Shown piece by piece: positions 32,441 to 44,830 of a DNA stretch of 64,000 nucleotides. The notes under the pieces are model-generated. The model had not been told where the DNA came from. It saw only the letters and a list, made by a program, of their open reading frames with translations, and ran no database searches. The DNA comes from Poa pratensis (lineage: Eukaryota; Streptophyta; Magnoliopsida; Poales; Poaceae), in the NCBI GenBank assembly GCA_947311845.1, contig CAMZMU010000123.1:13235347-13299346 (forward strand). Direction: 5' to 3'. The position numbers were made by a program, and so were the translations under genes. Each line of letters opens with the position of its first letter. The stretch's first letter is position 1.

Positions 32441-35400
32441 TTTTTTCTCTCTCTCAAACAACTTCTCTTTTATTAATCTCTTACAACCTTTGAATTTAAA
32501 ACTTTGTAGTTCGCAAAAAAAATTAAGATAGAATATGGGAAAATAAGTTCGGCATTTTTATTAAGTATATATAATGAATTTTTATTGAATTTTAAATATT
32601 TTGAAACTTCAAATTTCTCCAAATATTTCGAATAATTTTTCCCACATCTAATTCTAAGGTTCAGTGACCTGCAAAAAATTATAAATATATGTGTCGTATT
32701 ATTTTAGAGATAAAAAAGGTCAAAAAAGTGTTGGGTGTTGTAAGTGTCATAGACACAACTTCCCTTTTTTTCCTTGAGATGGATCTAACACAACTAACAA
32801 GCCAGCGCACTGATAAGAGTCCCAAGGTCAGGTCCATGGCGATCGTCGAGCCATCAACCTCCTCTCGTGCGTCATCGTTCACCGCTCCGGGGAATCGCTG
32901 GCTCCGGCTCGTTATCCTTCAAGACGACAACCGGTAGCGCGTGCATCTTGTATATCAGATATCACTTTACAAAAACGAGATTAAACATAGCTGGATCCAA
33001 ATTTTACCGTTGAATCATTTTAGAAAGTAATACATTAGATGTCAAGTACGCTTTAATACTTAATGTAAGCACGTACTTGCCATATCCCGTATGATTTTTC
33101 ACTTTGGGATCTATCGGAACATCTAATAAATTGAAGTATCAATGTCGATTACACAAACTAAAATCTCATGAATCTTAAAAATGAGGCTCATTATCGTCAC
33201 ATATATAGTATTTCGACTGATATGATCTATCAAACAAAGAAGACCACAATATACGATTAAACAGACAAGACACAAGCATGAATCTTAAACATGATAATAC
33301 CCAACATCTTATTGTCACATAGTTTTTTCCTTTAGATGGATCTAACACGAGTAGCTAACCAGCGTACTGATCAGAGGCCCAAAGTCAGGTCCAAGGCGCT
33401 CTCTCTCAAACAACTTCTCTTTTATTAATCTCTTACAATCTTTGAATCTAAAACTTTGTAGTTCGCTAAAAAAAATTGAGATAGAATATGGGAAAATAAG
33501 TTCGAGATTTTTTACATATATATAATGAATTTTTAATATTTTGAAACTTCAAATCCTCAAAAATTTCAAATAATTTTTCCCACATTCTAATTCTAAGGTT
33601 TCAGTGACTTGCAAAATTACATATCTATATCTATGTGTAAAATTATTTTAGAGATAAAAAAGGTCAAAAAAGTGTAGGGGTATTGTAAGTGTCATAGACA
33701 CAACTTCCCCTTTTTCCTTAAGATGGATCGAACACAACTAACAAGCCAGCGCACTGATCAGAGTCCCAAGGTCAGGTCCATGGCGCTAGCCGAGCCATCG
33801 ACCTCCTCTCATGCGTCGTCGTTTACCGCTCCGGGGAACCGCTGGCTCCGGCTCGTTATCCTTCAAGACGACGGCCGGCAGCGCGTGCATCTTGTATCAG
33901 ATATAAAGTTACAAAAACAAGATTAAACATAGCTGGATCCAAATTTTACCGTTGAATCATTTTAGAAAGTAATCCAAGATGTCAAGTACGCTTTATTACT
34001 TCATGTAGCACGTACTTGCCATATCCCATATGTTTTTTTCACTTTGGGATCTATCGGAACATCTAATAAAAATTACAGTATCAATGCCGATTACACAAAC
34101 TAAAATATCATGAATCTTAAAAATGAGGCTGTTATCGTCACATATATAGTATTTCGACTAATATGATTTATCAAACAAAGAAGACCACAATATACGATTA
34201 AACAGACAAGACGCAAAGCATGAATCTTAAACATGATAATACCCATCACCTTATTTCACATAGTTTTTTCCTTGAGATGGATCTAACACAAGTAGCTAAC
34301 CAGCGTACTGATCAGACGCCCAAAATCAGGTCCAAGGCGCTCTCTCAAACAACTTCTCTTTTATTAATCTCTTACAACCTTTGAATCTAAAAACTTTGAA
34401 GTTCACTAAAAAAATTGAGATAGAATATGGAAAATAAGTTCAGATTTTTTATTACGTATATATAATGAATTTTTATTGAATTTTAAATATTTTGAAACTT
34501 CAAATTTCTCCAAATATTTCGAACAATTTTTCCCACATTCTAATTCTAAGGTTTCAGTGACCTGCAAAATTACAAATCTATGTGTCATATTATTTTAGAG
34601 ATAAAAAAGGTCAAAAAAAAATTGTTGGGGTCTTGTAAGTGTCATAGACACAACTTCCCCTTTTTTCCTTGAGATGGATCTAACAAAACTAACAAGCCAG
34701 CACACTGATCAGTGTCCCAAGGTCAGGTCCATGGCGCTCGCCTAGCCATCGACCTCCTCTCGTGCGCCGTCGTTCATCGTTTTGGGGAACCGCTGGCTCT
34801 GGCTCGTTATCCTTCAAGACGATGGCCGGCAGCACGTGCATCTTGTATCAGTATCAAGTTACAAAAATGAGATTAAACATAGCTGGATCCAAATTTTACG
34901 GTTGAATCATTTTATAAGTAATACATTAGATGTCAAGTACGCTTTAAGACTTAATGTAAGCACGTACTTGCCATATACAATATGATTTTTTCACTTTGGG
35001 ATTTATCGGAACATCTAATAAAATTACAGTATCAATGCCGATTACACAAACTAAAATCTCATGAATCTTAAAAATGAGGCTCATTATCATCACATATATA
35101 GTATTTCGACTGAGATGTTCTATCAAACAAAGAAGACCACAATATACGATTAAACAGACAAGACGCAAGCATGAATCTTAAACATGATAATACCCATCAT
35201 CTTGCTGCCACACAGTTTTTTCCTTGAGATGGATCTAACACGAGTTAATAACCATCGTACTGATTAGACGCCCAAAGTCTGGTCCAAGGCGCACTCTCTC
35301 AAAAAATTCTCTTTTATTAATATCTTACAACCTTTGAATCTAAACTTTGTAGTTCGCTAAAACAATTGAGATAGAATATGGGAAAATAAGTTCGGGATTT

Positions 35401-38400
35401 TTTATTACGTATACATAATAAATTTTTATTGAATTTTAATATTTAGGAAACTTCAAATTTCTCAACATATTTCGAACAATTTTTCCCACATTCTAATTCT
35501 AAGATTTCAGTGACCTGCAAAATTACAAATCTATGTGTCGTATTATTTTAAGATAAAAAAGGTCAAAAAAAAGTGTTGGGGTGTTGTAAGTGTCATAGAC
35601 ACAACTTCCCCTTTTTCCTTGAGATGGATCTAACACAACTAACAAGCCAGCGCACTGATCAGATGCCCAAGGTCAGGTCCATGGCGCTCGCCGAACCATC
35701 GACCTCCTCTCGTGCGCCGTCGTTCACCGCTCCGGGGAACCGCTTGCTCCGGCTCGTTATCCTTCAAGACGACGGCCGGCAGCGCATGCATCTTGTATCA
35801 GATATCAAGTTACAAAAACAAGATTAAACATAGCTGGATCAAATTTTACCGTTGAATCATTCAGAAAGTAATACATTAGATGTCAAGTACGCTTTGAGAC
35901 TTAATGTAAGCACGTACTTGCCATATCCCGTATGATTTTTTCACTTTGGGATCTATCAAACATCTAATAAAAAACTACAGTATCAATGTCGATTACACAA
36001 ACTAAAATCTCATGAATCTTAAAAATGAGGCTCATTATCATCACATATATAGTATTTTGACTGATTTGATCTATCAAAAAAAGAAGAGCACAATATACGA
36101 TTAAACAGACAAGACGCAAGCATGAATCTTAAACATGATAATACCCATAATCTTATTGCCACATAGTTTTTTCCTTGATATAGATCTAACACGAGTTAAT
36201 AACCATCATACTGATCAGACGCCCAAAGTCAGGTCCAAGGCGCTCTCTCTCAAACAACTTCTCTTTTATTAATCTCTTACAACCTTTGAATCAAAAACTT
36301 TGTAGTTTGCTAAAAAAATTGAGATAGAATATGGGAAAATAAGTTCGGGATTTTTTATTACGTATACATAATAAATTTTATTGAATTTTAAATATTTTGG
36401 AAACTTCAAATTTCTCCAAATATTTCGAACAATTTTTCCCACATTCTAATTCTAAGGTTTCAGTGACCTGTAAAATTACAAATCTATGTGTCGTATTATT
36501 TTAGTGATATCGTAAGTGTCATAGACACAACTTCCCCTTTTTCCTTGAGATGGATCTAACACAACTAACAAGCCAGCGCACTGATCAGAGGCCCAAGATC
36601 AGGTCCATGGCGCTCGCCGAGCCATCGACCTCCTCTCGTGCGCCGTCGTTCACCGCTCCGGGGAACCGCTGGCTCTGGCTCGTTATCCTTCGAGACGACG
36701 GCCGGCAGCGCGTGCATCTTGTATCAGATATCAAGTTACAAAAACGAGATTAAACATAGCAGGATCCAAATTTTACCGTTGACTAATTTTAGAAAGTAAT
36801 ACATTAGATGTCAAGTACGCTTTAAGACTTAATGTAAGCACGTACTTGCCATATCCCGTATGATTTTTTCACTTTGGGATCTATCGGAACATCTAATAAA
36901 AAATTACAGTATCAATGCCGATTACACAAACTAAAATCTCATGAATCTTAAAATGAGGCTCATTATCGTCACATATTTTGACTTAGATGATCTATCAAAC
37001 AAAGAAGACCACAATATACAATTAAACAGACAAGACGCAAGCATGAATCTTAAACATGATAATACTCATCATCTTATGGTCACATAGTCTTTTCCCTTGA
37101 GATGGATCTAACAGGAGTAGCTAACCGGTCGTACCGATCAGATGCCCCAAATCAGGTCCACGGCGCTCTCTCTCAAACAACTTCTCTTTTATTGATCTCT
37201 TACAACCTTTGAATCTAAAACTTTGTAGTTCCTAAAAATTGAGATAGAATATGGGAAAATAAATTCTGGATTTTTTATTACGCATATATTATGATTTTTT
37301 ATTTAATTTAAATATTTTAAAACTTCAAATTTCTCCAAATATTTCGAACAATTTTTCCCACATTCTAATTCTAAGGTTTCTGTAACCTGGAAAATTTAAA
37401 ATCTATGTGTCGTATTATTGTAGAGATAAAAAAGGTCAAAAAAGTGTTGGGGTGTTGTAAGTGTCATAGACACAATTTCCTCTTTTTCCTTTAGATGGAT
37501 CTAACACCACTAACAAGCCAGCGCACTAATCAGAGGCCCAAGGTCAGGTCCATTGCGCTCACCCAGCCATCGACCTCCTCTCGTGCGCCGTCGTTCATCG
37601 TTCCGGGGAACCGCTGGCTCCAGCTTGTTATCCTTCAAGACGACGGCCGGCTGCGCGTGCATCTTGTATCAGATATCAAGTTACAAAAATGAGATTAAAC
37701 ATAGCTGAATCCAAATTTTACCGTTGAATAATTTTAGAAAGTAATACATTAGATGTCAAGTACGCTTTAAGACTTAATGTAAGCACGTACTTGCCATATA
37801 CCATATGATTTTTTCACTTTGGGATCTATCGGAACATCTAATAAAAATTACAGTATCAATGCCGATTACACAAACTAAAATCTCATGAATCATAAAAATG
37901 AGGCTCATCATCGTCACATATATAGTATTTCGAGAGATGATCAATCAAACAAAGAAGACCACAATATACGATTAAACAGACAAGACGCAAGCATGAATCT
38001 TAAACATGATAATACCCATCATCTTATTGCCACATAGTTTTTTCCTTGAGATGGATCTAACACGAGTTAATAACCATCGTACTGATCAGACGCCCAAAGT
38101 CAGGTCCAAGGCGCTCTCTCTCAAACAACTTCTCTTTTATTAATATCTTACAATCTTTGAATCTAAAACTTTGTAGTTCGCTAAAAAATTGACATAGAAT
38201 ATGGGAAAATAAGTTCGTGATTTTTTATTACGTATACATAATAAATTTTTATTGAATTTTAAATATTTAGGAAACTTCAAATTTCTCACATATTTCGAAC
38301 AATTTTTCCCACATTCTAATTCTAAGATTTCAGTGACCTGCAAAATTACAATCTATGTGTCGTATTATTTTAAGATAAAAAAGGTCAAAAAAAATGTTGG

Positions 38401-39380
38401 GGTGTTGTAAGTGTCATAGACACAACTTCCCCTTTTTCCTTGAGATGGATCTAACACAACTAACAAGCCGCGCACTGATCAGATGCCCAAGGTCAGGTCC
38501 ATGGCGCTCGCCGAACCATCGACCTCCTCTCGTGCGCCGTCGTTCACCGCTCCGGGGAACCGCTTGCTCCGGCTCGTTATCCTTCAAGACGACGGCCGAC
38601 AGCGCATGCATCTTGTATCAGATATCAAGTTACAAAAACAAGATTAACATAGCTGGATCCAAATTTTACCGTTGAATCATTTCAGAAAGTAAACATTAGA
38701 TGTCAAGTACGCTCTAAGACTTAATGTAAGCACGTACTTGCCATATCCCGTATGATTTTTTCACTTTGGGATCTATCAAAACATCTAATAAAAAACTACA
38801 GTATCAATGTCGATTACACAAACTAAAATCTCATGAATCTTAAAAATGAGGCTCATTATCATCACATATATAGTATTTTGACTGATTTGATCTATCAAAA
38901 AAAGAAGAGCACAATATACGATTAAACAGACAAGACGCAAGCATGAATCTTAAACATGATAATACCCATAATCTTATTGCCACATAGTTTTTTCCTTGAG
39001 ATAGATCTAACACGAGTTAATAACCATCATACTGATCAGACGCCCAAAGTGAGGTCCAAGGCGCTCTCTCTCAAACAACTTCTCTTTTATTAATCTCTTA
39101 CAACCTTTGAATCAAAAACTTTGTAGTTAGCTAAAAAAATTGAGATAGAATATGGGAAAATAAGTTCGATTTTTTTTATTATGTATACATAATAAATTTT
39201 ATTGAATTTTAAATATTTTGGAAACTTCAAATTTCTCCAAATATTTCGAACAATTTTTCCCACATTCTAATTCTAAGGTTTCAGTGACCTGCAAAATTAC
39301 AAATCTATGTGTCGTATTATTTTAGTGATATCGTAAGTGTCATAGACACAACTTCCCCTTTTTCCTTGAGATGGATCTAA

Positions 39381-41540
39381 GGGCATCTCTAACCGATCCC
39401 CTAAAATCGGTTAGAGGAGTAAAAATAGGCAGCGGCGGCACCTAACCGATCCCCAAAACGGTTAGAGGAGGGAATTTTTACTCAACGGAGGAGTAAAAGT
39501 GGCGGCCGACTCCTAAATTTACTCCTCCGAGGCCAGTTCCGAGAAAACCTCCCGCCGCTCGACCCGCCGCACCTATTCCCGCCGGCGTCGCCGCCGGCGA
39601 CCCCCATACCCCGCCGCCCCCACCCCGGTCCCTCCGCCGCCCTCCGGCCCACCTCTCCCTCGCTCGCCGCCTCTCGCCGTTGCCGGAATCGACGGGGCGA
39701 GCTCGTTTTCGCCGGCCGCCGGCCCGATTTGGAGGAAATCGGGCTCCGTCGCCGTCGTTTCGCCGCAACTTCGAGCCGTCGGAGGCTGGGAAGGCTGTAG
39801 AAGGCAGGCACCGTCCCCCTCGACGCCTCCTCTGCCCTACCCGACGACCGCCCGGCCAACCTCGTCACCTCCTCCGCCCGTGAGGTGTTCGACCGAATAG
39901 CAAGGTGAGATTTTTTAGCCGAATTTGTTTGTTTTTGTTTTCAAATTTGAACGGCGTCATCGTCGTGTAGATGAAGAGGTTGAGGGAGTTCCTCTTGGAC
40001 GACTCATCGTCGGAGGAAGAGGAGGAGGACGACGACGACGTCGAGATGGCCATGGCCGTCATTTTGAACGATGAAGTTCGGCGGCCGAGGCTTGGATCGC
40101 AGTTCGGCCGTGCATACATCAACCGGGATAGAGCCGAGGGCCATGCCAAGATCATGCGAGACTATTTCAACCCCAATGCCATCTATCCGGAGAAGTACTT
40201 TCGCCGACGTTTCCGTATGCACAAGAGCCTCTTTCTCACCATTGCCAAAGCGGTGGAGAAGCATGATGATTGGTTCAAGCTTCGGAGAAGTGCATCCGGT
40301 GAGATAAGCGCAAGCCCGTTGATGAAGTGTCTTGCAGCTGTTCGAGTGCTTGCATATGGGTGTTCTGCGGATGCCATTGACGACTATGTTCGTATTGGCG
40401 AAGATACCATCTTGGAGGCTGTCCGGAGGTTCACAATGGCTGTGATTGAGATCTTTGGGGATGAGTATTTGAGGGCACCCAATGAGGATGACACCGAGAG
40501 GCTCTTGGGTGAGAGCCAAGAAAGAGGATGGCCGGGGATGCTTGGCTCAATAGATTGCATGCATTGGACATGGAAGAATTGTCCAGCTGGATGGAAAGGT
40601 CAGTACAAGGGCCATTGCAACAATCCAACAATCATCCTAGAGGCGGTGGCATCGAAGGATCTATGGATTTGGCATGCCTATTTTGGATTGCCTGGGTCTC
40701 ACAATGATCTCAATGTGCTTGCTAGATCACCACTTTTCAATAGGCTTGTTGCGGGTGATGCTCCTCGTGTTAGCTATGAAGTCAACAACCGTGAGTACAC
40801 CATGGGTTACTATCTTGCAGATGGCATCTATCCTACATGGGCCGCCTTTGTGAAGACAATTCCAAAAACTCTCATCAACAATCCCAAGAAGGCTCACTTT
40901 GCCAAGGTTCAAGAGTCTACGAGGAAAGATGTGGAGTGTGCTTTTGGTGTGCTTCAGAAGAGATTTGGCATAATCAAAGGCCCTGCTGAGTATTGGAAGC
41001 CGAAGGTGCTTTGGCAAATAATGAAGTGTTGCATCATCTTGCATAACATGATCATTGAAGATGAGCGCGGCATGCCCGAGAACTTCCGGTACATCTCCAA
41101 TGGTGATCAGGTAGAACCAGCACATGATGCCAACAGGATCCAAGCATTCCTTCAAGCCCATGTGCGCATTGAGAACAAGGAGGTGCATGAACAGCTGCAG
41201 CAGGACCTTGTTGAGCATCATTGGGTTCTCCATGGTGCTACCTAGTTTTAGTTTGAACTATTCTGATGATTTGTTGAACCCTGCCATGTGTTTGGCTTTG
41301 AATTTATTTGGTTTGTAAACTTAATATTTATTCATTCGTAAACATTTTATTTGATTGTATGTGAACTATGCCGAATGTTTGACTATTGATAATTTGATTT
41401 CTACAAAAAAAAAAAGTTTACTCCTCTAAATTTAGGGGATCGGTTCCGCGCCGTCCACCTTTAGAGGAGTACTTTTACTCCTCTAAGTTTTAGGAGTCGG
41501 TTTACTCCTCTAAAGTTTTGGGGATCGGTTAGATATGCCC
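39381..41540 (+). mobile_element. PIF/Harbinger DNA transposon, 2160 bp
   Basis: The ends GGGCATCTCTAACCGATCCC and, inverted, GGGCATATCTAACCGATCCC form inverted repeats of about 25 bp with two mismatches. Subterminal GGTTAGAGGAG/CTCCTCTAA motifs repeat at both ends. TAA is duplicated (39378-39380 and 41541-41543), the family's target. Removing the element and one TAA restores GATGGATCTAACACAACTAA exactly as in neighbouring array units. It encodes a full transposase but no visible second (Myb-like) ORF, so it probably needs help from another copy. Confidence 0.95.
39971..41245 (+). CDS. PIF/Harbinger transposase (DDE_4 type), intact, 424 aa
   Basis: This is an uninterrupted 424-codon frame of a plant Harbinger transposase, which cuts and pastes the element at TAA/TTA sites. 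It starts MKRLREFLLDDSSSEEEEED with an acidic N-terminus. A helical region (about residues 75-165) with FRMHKSLFLTIAKAVEKHDD resembles the N-terminal DNA-binding part. The catalytic core follows: D195 in GSIDCMHW, D284 in YYLADGIYP and E322 in KDVECAFGVLQKRF, with HNDLNVL at 244-250. The length is normal for the family. An AG|GTGAG donor at about 39903 and a TAG acceptor directly before the ATG suggest a leader intron, with a GC-rich upstream exon at about 39480-39900. Classic PIF elements also need a Myb-like ORF1 protein, not seen here. The absence of stops or frameshifts suggests recent activity. Confidence 0.93.
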   Translation: MKRLREFLLDDSSSEEEEEDDDDVEMAMAVILNDEVRRPRLGSQFGRAYINRDRAEGHAKIMRDYFNPNAIYPEKYFRRRFRMHKSLFLTIAKAVEKHDDWFKLRRSASGEISASPLMKCLAAVRVLAYGCSADAIDDYVRIGEDTILEAVRRFTMAVIEIFGDEYLRAPNEDDTERLLGESQERGWPGMLGSIDCMHWTWKNCPAGWKGQYKGHCNNPTIILEAVASKDLWIWHAYFGLPGSHNDLNVLARSPLFNRLVAGDAPRVSYEVNNREYTMGYYLADGIYPTWAAFVKTIPKTLINNPKKAHFAKVQESTRKDVECAFGVLQKRFGIIKGPAEYWKPKVLWQIMKCCIILHNMIIEDERGMPENFRYISNGDQVEPAHDANRIQAFLQAHVRIENKEVHEQLQQDLVEHHWVLHGAT

Positions 41541-43999
41541 TAACACAACTAACAAGCCAGCGCACTGATCAGAGGCCCAAGATCAGGTCCATGGCGCTCA
41601 CCGAGCCATCGACCTCCTCTCGTGCGCCGTCGTTCACCGCTCCGGGGAACCGCTGGCTCTGGCTCGTTATCCTTCGAGACGACGGCCGGCAGCACGTGCA
41701 TCTTGTATCAGATATCAAGTTACAAAAATGAGATTAAACATAGCTGAATCCAAATTTTACCGTTGAATAATTTTAGAAAGTAATACATTAGATGTCAAGT
41801 ACGCTTTAAGACTTAATGTAAGCACGTACTTGCCATATACCATATGATTTTTTCACTTTGGGATCTATCGGAACATCTAACAAAAATTACAGTATCAATG
41901 CCGATTACACAAACTAAAATCTCATGAATCATAAAATGAGGCTCATCATCGTCACATATATAGTATTTCGAGAGATGATCAATCAAACAAAGAAGACCAC
42001 AATATACGATTAAACAGACAAGACGCAAGCATGAATCTTAAACATGATAATACCCATCATCTTATTGCCACATAGTTTTTTCCTTGAGATGGATCTAACA
42101 CGAGTTAATAACCATCGTACTGATCAGACACGCAAAGTCAGGTCCAAGGCGCTCTCTCTCAAACAACTTCTCTTTTATTAATCTCTTACAATCTTTGAAT
42201 CTAAAACTTTGTAGTTCGCTAAAAAAATGACATAGAATATGGGAAAATAATTTCGTGATTTTTTATTACGTATACCTAATTTTTTATTGAATTTTAAATA
42301 TTTTGAAACTTCAAATTTCTCCAAATATTTCGAACAATTTTTCCCACATTCTAATTCTAAGGTTTCAGTGACCTGCAAAATTACAAATCTATGTGTCGTA
42401 TTATTTTAGAGATAAAAAAAGGTCAAAAAAAGTATTGGGTGTTATAAGTGTCATAGACACAACTTCCCCTTTTTCCTTGAGATGGATCTAACACGACTAA
42501 CAAGCCAGCGCACGGATCAGAGGCCCAAGGTCAGGTCCATGGTGCTCGCCGAGCCATCGACCTCCTCTCGTGCGCCGTCATTCACCTCTCCGGGGAGCCG
42601 CTGGCACTGGCTCGTTATCCTTCAAGACGATGGCCGGCAGCGCATGCAACTTGTATCAGATATCAAGTTACAAAAACGAGATTGAACATAGCAGGATCCA
42701 AATTTTACCGTTGAATCATTTTAGAAAGTAATACATTAGATGTCAAGTACGCTCTAAGACTTAATGTAAGCACGTACTTGCCATATCCCGTATGACTTTT
42801 TCACTTTGGGATCTATCAAAACATCTAATAAAAAATTAAAGTATCAATGCCGATTACACAAACTAAAATCTCATGAATCTTAAAAATGAGCTCGATTGAG
42901 ATGATCTACCAAACAAAGAAGACCACAATATACGATTAAACAAACAAGACGCAAGCATGAATCTTAAACATGATAATACTCATCATCTTATGGTCACATA
43001 GTTTTTTCCTTGAGATGGGTATAACAGGAGTAGCTAACCAGCGTGCTGATCAGATGCCTCAAATTAGGTCCGAGGCGCTCTCTCTCAAACAACTTCTTTT
43101 TATTAATCTCTTACAACGTTTGAATCTAAAACTTTGTAGTTCCCTAAATAAATTCAGATAGAATATGGGAAAATAAGTTCCTGATTTTTTATTACGCATA
43201 TATTATGAATTTTTATTGAATTTTAGATATTTTAAAACTTTAAATTTCTCCAAATATTTCGAACAATTTTTCCCACATTCTAATTCTAAGATTTCAGTGA
43301 CCTGCAAAATTTAAAATCTATGTGTCGTATTATTGTAGAGATAAAAAAGGTCAAAAAAAGTGTTGGGGTGTTGTAAGTGTCATAGACACAACTTCCACTT
43401 TTTTCTTGAGATGGATCTAACACAACTAACAAGCCAGCGCGCTTATCAGAGGCTCAAGGTCAGTTCCATGACACTCGCCGAGCCATCAACTTCCTCCCGT
43501 GTGCCGTCGTTCACCGCTCCGGGGAACCGCTGGCTCCGGCTCATTATCCTTCAAGACGATGGCCGGCAGCGCGTGCATCTTGTATATCAGATATCAAGTT
43601 ACGAAAACGAGATTAAAAATAGCTGGATCCAAATTTTACGATTGAATCATTTTAGAAAGTAGTACGTTAGATGTCAAGTATGTTTTAAGACTTAATGTAA
43701 GCACGTATTTGCCATATCCCGTATGATTTTTTCACTTTGGGATCTATCGGAATATCTAACAAAAATTACAGTATCAATGCCATTTAAATAAAATAAAATC
43801 TCATAAATCTTAAAAATGAGGCTCATTATCGTCACATATATAGTATTTCGATTGAGATGATCTATCGAACAAAGAATACCACAGCTTACTTTTAAACAGA
43901 CAAGACGCAAGTATGAATCTTAAACATGATAATACCCATCATCTTATTGTCACATAGTTTTTTCCTTGAGATGGATCTAACACGAGTAGCTAACCAGCG

Positions 44000-44830
44000 T
44001 ACTGATTAGACGCCCAACGTCAGGTCCAAGGCGCTCACATAGCCGTCGGCCTCCTCCCCCCGTGTGCCATCGTCACCTCCGGCTCATCATCGGCGTTGTA
44101 GGAGGGCTCCGGTGCGATGTCGTTCACCATATCGACGGGCTGCGGTGACGCCCTTAGTGGGCCGAGGAAGTCTATCTCCACCGGGTGTTGGCCGCCCCGG
44201 CGATACTCCTCCCTGAAAGGTCGGGTTGGGAGCACGCAGCCACGACAAAAATTATTGGATGGGGTGTCGGAGGTGGGCGTTTTATTTGTACAAGAGCACA
44301 GTGTTTTGGACACTCATATGGATAATTGGATAATGATTGTCCAAAACACAACTATCAATCCTACTAGCAGAGAAAGCGTATTTAGGACAGACACGTGACG
44401 TGATAACGTGCGCACCAACACGTTAGCCTCTGGTTTATAAGAAGAATGAAACAAAAAAACCAAGGCTAGTTCTGCTCTTCCATATCGGCAATTATTTGTG
44501 CCAGAGTAGGATACTAGGATACGTGCCATATGGATTACCGGGCAATAGAGATACTGAGCCATGAGGTAGGGGCACTCCGGCCATGTGGATGGTGCCATGG
44601 TGGGGTGTCACTTGACTGGCGTGCTATGGAGATGGCTCACAAGGGCCCGTTTACAGGACAAGGCCAAAAGTTTTTTTTTCTGAATACACAAAATTCATTT
44701 TATTGTTGGGTCATGCAAAACCGTGCATGAGACTTTCATCTCGTCGGACCTTAGAGGCGGTCGAAGCAGTATCTCACTCTACTTCGTGTGTGGTCTTTTT
44801 GTGGTGATGAAGCTGCAAGGAATTGCATTG
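44000..44830. repeat. Array segment R, homologous to 31.26-32.31 kb
   Basis: It begins as an array unit (GATGGATCTAACACGAGTAG) and runs on into the same unique sequence as segment L, in the same order and orientation, to about 44810. It marks the right edge of the tandem array. Confidence 0.75.
44006..44313 (-). pseudogene. Second copy of the LDLTLG-ending gene fragment
   Basis: The minus frame reads LPTRPFREEYRRGGQHPVEI, DFLGPLRASPQPVDMVNDIA and PEPSYNADDEPEV. A short deletion then shifts it out of the frame that ends LDLTLGV and TAA (44006-44008). It has the same order of phrases as 31288-31560 but different lesions. Here the REEYRRGGQ region is open, where the other copy has a stop. The upstream exon and any domain are missing, so the gene family remains unidentified. 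Confidence 0.5.

Larger units (their letters stand above)
32440..44000. repeat. Tandem array, subfamily B (ten ~0.93-0.95 kb units)
   Basis: The landmark GAGATGGATCTAACAC(A)AC before the GC-rich module occurs at about 32777, 33721, 34673, 35621, 36547, 37493, 38442, 39369 (split by the Harbinger insertion, resuming at 41541), 42479 and 43407. Spacings are 926-952 bp after removing the insertion. Each unit has a full ~180-bp GC-rich module (from GATGGATCTAAC to CGTGCATCTTGTATCAG), an AT-rich backbone with ATGATAATACCCATCATCTT, and a second truncated module ending GTCCAAGGCGCTCTCTCTCA. On the minus strand the module encodes the decayed end of the LDLTLGL gene. A plus frame of about 67 codons beginning MDLTQLTSQRTDQ is open in seven of ten copies but is antisense to that coding sequence. 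Confidence 0.92.

Noticed and set aside
40004..40519. 171-codon minus frame in the Harbinger element as the missing ORF1
   Set aside because: Antisense to the transposase and without any Myb/SANT-like pattern.
32689..43662. Repeated ~67-codon plus-strand frame (MDLTQLTSQRTDQ...) as a family of tandem minigenes
   Set aside because: It is open in only seven of ten copies and is antisense to a better-supported coding remnant ending LDLTLGL. It has no ribosome-context or promoter signal, and sequence identity between tandem copies explains the shared openness.
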